Origin: Rallus limicola
Taxonomy: Eukaryota > Chordata > Aves > Gruiformes > Rallidae
DNA length: 64,000 bases
NCBI GenBank assembly: GCA_022605955.1
Contig: JAKCOZ010000008.1
Location: 5,954,001 to 6,018,000 of the forward strand
Reading direction: 5' to 3'
The notes beneath the pieces were generated by a model. The model did no database searches. It was not told the DNA's origin and saw only the letters and a program-made list of their open reading frames with translations. Shown here piece by piece: positions 59,956 to 64,000 of the stretch (position 1 is the first letter of the stretch; every line of letters begins with the position of its first letter). The position numbers and the translations under genes are program-made.

Positions 59956-61114
59956 TTCTTCCATGTTCCAAGGCATGTGTTTTTGGTACAGATTAGGAGA
60001 GTATTAGGGGCATGGGCAGCAGCTGATGGGAGCCCATCTCAGTGCTATGTCTGCAGCCTGAGGCAGTAAACCACACAGTAAATGGACGGTGTAAAATGCA
60101 TCAGGTGGGTCAAGCCCAAAAAGCAGGATCAAGCTTTGAGCACACCAGCCCTCACATCCCTGTGTGGTGCCTCACAAAATGTCTCAAAGCAAAAACCAGC
60201 TGTGCTGGGGCACTGCCAGAGCAACAGCACAGCAGTGGTGCAGTTCTAAATGTGAGAATAATTTAGCATATAGATTAGATAATTTTGTTGAAACAGAATA
60301 GTGGTGCCAAGAAAGCTGCTGCTTCTTGGAGAGAGCAGAGAGCTTTCTTCTCTTCTGACAAAAGTCCCACAGTATTTAGGTGCAGGAAGTTATTATGGTG
60401 CTTGGAGAGGGGATTTGACAATCACATCAATTATGCTTCATTTTGTGAGCAATTTCAGGAGCATAATAGGGGTCAGAGAAGAGGACAAGTCTTGTTCCAT
60501 GGTATGTTTAGTACGGTGATGTAGAAATACTTTCCTCTTTCCCTGCCCTCCCCTCAGTTAAAACAAAAATGCCTCATTAAAACCCAGTAAAAGACACTGA
60601 ATTTTTAATGCATCCATAGATTTGCCATTGCCTTCTTTTCCTTGTGAGAGCTCAGACACACTGTAATGATTCAAATCTGTCCTTTATGTAACTCTATTTT
60701 CTTCAGTTAAATTAAAACAAGGGGGAATTAGCCCCCTTGATATTTCTCTTCCCAAGCTACTTCTAAGTGTTGTATATGTGGAAAATGAGGTTCTAAATGG
60801 AAGGAGAATGACTCATATTAATTTAAAACCCAAACTAAAGAGATAATTGCATATAATATAACTTCTGTTATAATGAGGAGTTAGTCATAAGCGATTTCAG
60901 AGTTCAAATTATTTTTGAAAAATATGTTTAGGGTTAAATTCTGTCCTGGCTGGATTGGAAAATGCACAGACATCTTGCCTCTTTGGCAGAGAGGCTGCTA
61001 ATGGCTAGACTAAAATTTATAGGGGTGGGCTCAGGAATTTGCAGAGGAAATACTTTCTTGTTTACTCCACTCATTTATCCAGCCAGTCTTGCTGCTTTTT
61101 GGCCAATATGATAA
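59956..61114. other. Non-coding DNA, nothing identified
   Basis: Short chance frames only; there is no recognisable repeat between the two antisense CR1 copies. Confidence 0.55.
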
Positions 61115-61455
61115 AATCATAGAATTATAGAATCACAGGAAGGTTTGGGTACCTTAAATCCTATCTGGTTCCAACCCCCTGTCATGGGCAGGGACACCCT
61201 CCACTAGACCAGGTTGCCCAGCGCCCCATCCAGCCTGGCCTTGAACCCTGCCAGAGAGGGGGCAGCCCCAGCTCTCTGCGCACCCTGTACCAGTGCCTCA
61301 CCACCCTCATCATAAAGAATTTCTTTCTAATATCTGATAAAATTCTGCTCTCTTTTAGTTTAAAGCCATTGTCTTTTGTCCCATCACTCTATGCCCCTGC
61401 AACCAGTCCCTCTCCAGCTTTCCTGTAGCCCCTTCAGGTACTGGAAGGCTGCTTG
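61115..61455 (-). mobile_element. CR1 LINE, 3' end fragment, antisense
   Basis: It begins AATCATAGAATTATAGAATC (complement of the terminal octamers), followed by the complements of the standard blocks: CAACCCCCTGTCATGGGCAG, CCACTAGACCAGGTTGCCCA, CAGCCTGGCCTTGAACC, AAGAATTTCTTTCTAATATC and CTTTTGTCCCATCACT. Similarity is lost near GGTACTGGAAGGCTGC at about 61438-61455. It is of a different CR1 subfamily from the copy at 59372. Confidence 0.9.
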
Positions 61456-62110
61456 TTTGTTCCCCATGCACTGGCATAGAGGCATTTCAGTTGACCCACC
61501 CGAGTGAGGCTGACTGATTTGCTACAGTGGCTGGAATTCCTTTGAGGTTTTTCACTGTTGTTTCTCTGTTGGCTCCTATTACCTCAGAAACCCCCAGCTT
61601 ATCTCCATAAGACTTCAAGTGTGGTGCAGAATATCCAGCATGTCGGGAAGCAACAGGCTGTGGGCACCCAGTCCATCTAACTTGGCATATCACCCCACAG
61701 CTTGTCATAGGCAAGCTTGCTATTATCCCACTCCCCTTTCAAGCCTAATTTATAGATCTGTCAATGAGTTCCACAAGCTCCTGAGCAAAGACTCTTTTCC
61801 CCCTCTTTGAGAAGGCTAACTGCCATCTGACACCAGCAAGCTTGGTGCTGTGTACCTCATTATCAAAAACCCCCAAATTGTGAAGGTGATTCTGGCCTCG
61901 GAGCCATGTATTAATATACTGGATCCACCTGCTTCTTACACTGTCGCTGCCCACAAGTGGAAGGAGAGAATAAAAAATAACCTGTGCACCAGAGTACCTC
62001 ACCAACCATCCCAAGGCCCTGAAGTCTCTTTTGCTTGCTCTTGGACTATGCATTGTAGTTTCATTGTGACCTACGTGGAAAGGCAGTAGTGGGCATTAGT
62101 TAGAGGACCA
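61456..62110 (-). pseudogene. Retroelement scrap with an SGNH/GDSL esterase-like segment
   Basis: A 102-codon minus-strand frame (61745-62053) contains ALGWLVRYSGAQVIFYSLLP and, near its end, KRGKRVFAQELVELIDRSIN. This pattern resembles the carboxy half of the SGNH-hydrolase (esterase) domain known in ORF1 of CR1-like LINEs and in related avian retroelement proteins. The usual Asp-x-x-His before the end is not preserved and the upstream half is out of frame or lost, so it cannot be active. A further open minus frame (61487-61714) follows. It abuts the CR1 3' end at 61115-61455 in the same orientation, so the two could be one internally deleted element. The domain assignment is from memory of the pattern and is moderate at best. 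Confidence 0.42.
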
Positions 62111-64000
62111 TACTAGGCTAGGAATTCTCCTAGTGATGCCACAATCATTCTTTACTCTTTAGAGTTCCTGGGGATTTGGGTTCAGATTTGCCCCCTGAAA
62201 GCCAAAAATCTTTCCATATTATTTCTCTCTCTCCTTTTTGGTCAAAGGCTCACTCTTATTTTTTAAAAATAAGCAATTCCTAATGTGGACTAACAATATT
62301 CAGTAACTACCTTCTCTAAATGAACTGTTAAAGAGAGGCCCAGTTCTGTGGAGATCCAGTTCCTTACTGAATTAGACTTACTGGATTGATTCTAATCACA
62401 GAGGTAGACTTAATTAGCAATAGCTAGGGAAAAAATGTTATGCTTTGTATCAGCAAGCCTATATTCCACATGCCTTGGGAAAAACAGATAGGTGGCTAAA
62501 CCACCATATGGGAATGAATCATGCAGATGGCTGGCAAGATCACTGCAATGCTATGTGCTACTATTTATTTTGAAACGTTATGTATGCTGGAGTGTCATTT
62601 CATCTTAACACAAATCATTCAGTCTTGCCAGTACTGATGAACAAAGTCTTTTTTCAAATTTAATGGGGTGGTTTTCTTAAGGTTGAGAGGTAGATCTTAC
62701 CAAATTCCACATTCTTATAATAAAACAACAGAACAACGTTTCTCCTCAACCCAAAGCCTGATGTTTTGTATGTACCAGAGTCGTTTTGTTTTAAAAGCAG
62801 AGCTTAGATTTGAAATGTCTCAGTAGAGGGGCCATTTCTTTTATGGTCTTTACAAAGCTTAGTGTAACAGCAGCTCTGATATTTTCTTAGGTCTTACTCA
62901 TATTATTAGAAGTGTTTCAGTTCTACTAAGTTATCCTGTCTTCAGTCTTGGCTCTTCTTGTTTGTGGCAGATACCTCAGGGAAAGACACAACTAAAAATA
63001 TTTCAGTAACTTGGAAGAGTATGTTCCCATCTTTTGGCATTCAGACCTTCCACTGAAATAAAAAGAAATTTTGATTTCAGAGAGATGTCAGTGTGACAGC
63101 CCTTAGAAAATAAAACTGATAGGCTGCTGCATGATTTTTGTTTCTGTAATAGAAAGATTTAGTTTCAACAAATGTGTCCTGTGTGAAATCACATTGCTTG
63201 TCTGGGTGTTAGGATGAGGACTTGACTCTAGGTTTTTTTTTAGCTAGGGATATTATAGTGTCATATGTGTCCTGTCTCCTTCTGAATAGGGTCTCCTTCT
63301 GCCTGTGATCCATGGCAAGTGCCTTCAGCCTCCTGGTCCAGCATGATGCTGAGCCAAATGCCACTTGCTGGCACATCTAGGGTTTTGGGAGGTCATTGGT
63401 CTTTTTTTCAGCCTCGGGTCTGGGAATAGTGACAAGGCTCCTCTATTCTTGGAATTAATGAGTTGTGTCACCATTACAAGAAGTGTGCAACACCCTGAGC
63501 TCAGATAGGGATGGTCTTACACAGTCAGCCAGTAAATAGATACGCGTGTTCATCCCAGACATTTCTGTTTTCTGTTACAATTTGTTATACACTAAATCGA
63601 TTTTTCTTGCTTCTTTTTCTTGCAAATTCTCTCATTAAATTAAATAGTCTGAGAGGAATAGCCATTAAACATTCATTCTTTATTAATTAAGTGGTTTAAA
63701 ATCTAGGTCTTTGAATACTTCCCTAATTAATTGTGTAAGTCTGGGTACAAAGTTAACAGGGAATGAAAGAGTATTACTTTAGGGAAGCATTTTACAATAA
63801 ACTAGCAAGTTATCTACCAAGTAGTACAGAAGCTCTAAGGCATTTGTGTTTTTAAAGGCTAGAGGTGAAGCTGTGAAGGGAGTAAAACTTCTCACAGTTA
63901 CAACCTGATTATAAACCAATGTGACATCAGGTGAGCTCCGAGTTGTTCAGTGCTGATAATATTTCCATTCAACACATAACTTCAATGTCCTGTTCTGCCC
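62111..64000. other. Non-coding DNA, nothing identified
   Basis: AT-rich, with no reading frame long enough to list, no repeat recognised and no RNA gene. Confidence 0.6.

Noticed and set aside
59699..59971. 90-codon minus frame as a host gene
   Set aside because: It is the carboxy end of CR1 ORF2 and is broken by frameshifts immediately after.

Overview
The window looks like a gene-poor, AT-rich stretch of a bird genome. The evidence is repeat content: three solid pieces of CR1 LINE, with its typical 3' end and ORF2 carboxy-terminal reading frame, and three LTR insertions of the avian ERVL (class III) kind. No bacterial-style gene organisation, tRNA, rRNA or CRISPR array is visible. The species cannot be named from sequence alone; the abundance of ERVL favours a neoavian bird, which is inference.

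The one unmistakable genetic unit is a complete endogenous retrovirus at 23768-30583 on the + strand. It has two 591-bp LTRs between which I see no difference, a 5-bp target-site duplication (ATGAT), a perfect 18-nt tRNA-Lys(1,2)-type primer-binding site, an intact gag frame (24480-26348) and an intact pol frame (26349-29543) carrying protease, reverse transcriptase, RNase H and integrase with all catalytic residues. There is no env. Gag and pol lie in one frame, separated by a single UAG that is followed by a small hairpin, so Pol is probably made by stop-codon readthrough. Identical LTRs, unspoiled frames and retained CpGs mean a very recent insertion. Gag is odd: its amino end is strongly hydrophobic and no CCHC zinc knuckle is visible.

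Older repeats surround it: a CR1 3' end (6932-7222, +), a short CR1 scrap (9963-10015, -), a solo ERVL-type LTR with 5-bp duplications (10100-10891, +), a decayed antisense relative of that LTR (13852-14391, -), a CR1 3' end with frameshifted ORF2 (59372-59955, -), and a second CR1 3' end (61115-61455, -) abutting an esterase-like retroelement scrap (61456-62110, -). Short tandem duplications occur at 9775, 21576, 39606 and 50591.

No host gene is recognised. Five minus-strand segments (2536-2752, 46928-47315, 49875-49991, 51287-51435, 51745-51893) have open frames bounded by splice-like signals; the last three are phase-compatible. They are offered as weak candidates only. The remaining sequence is ordinary intergenic or intronic DNA in which I see nothing specific.
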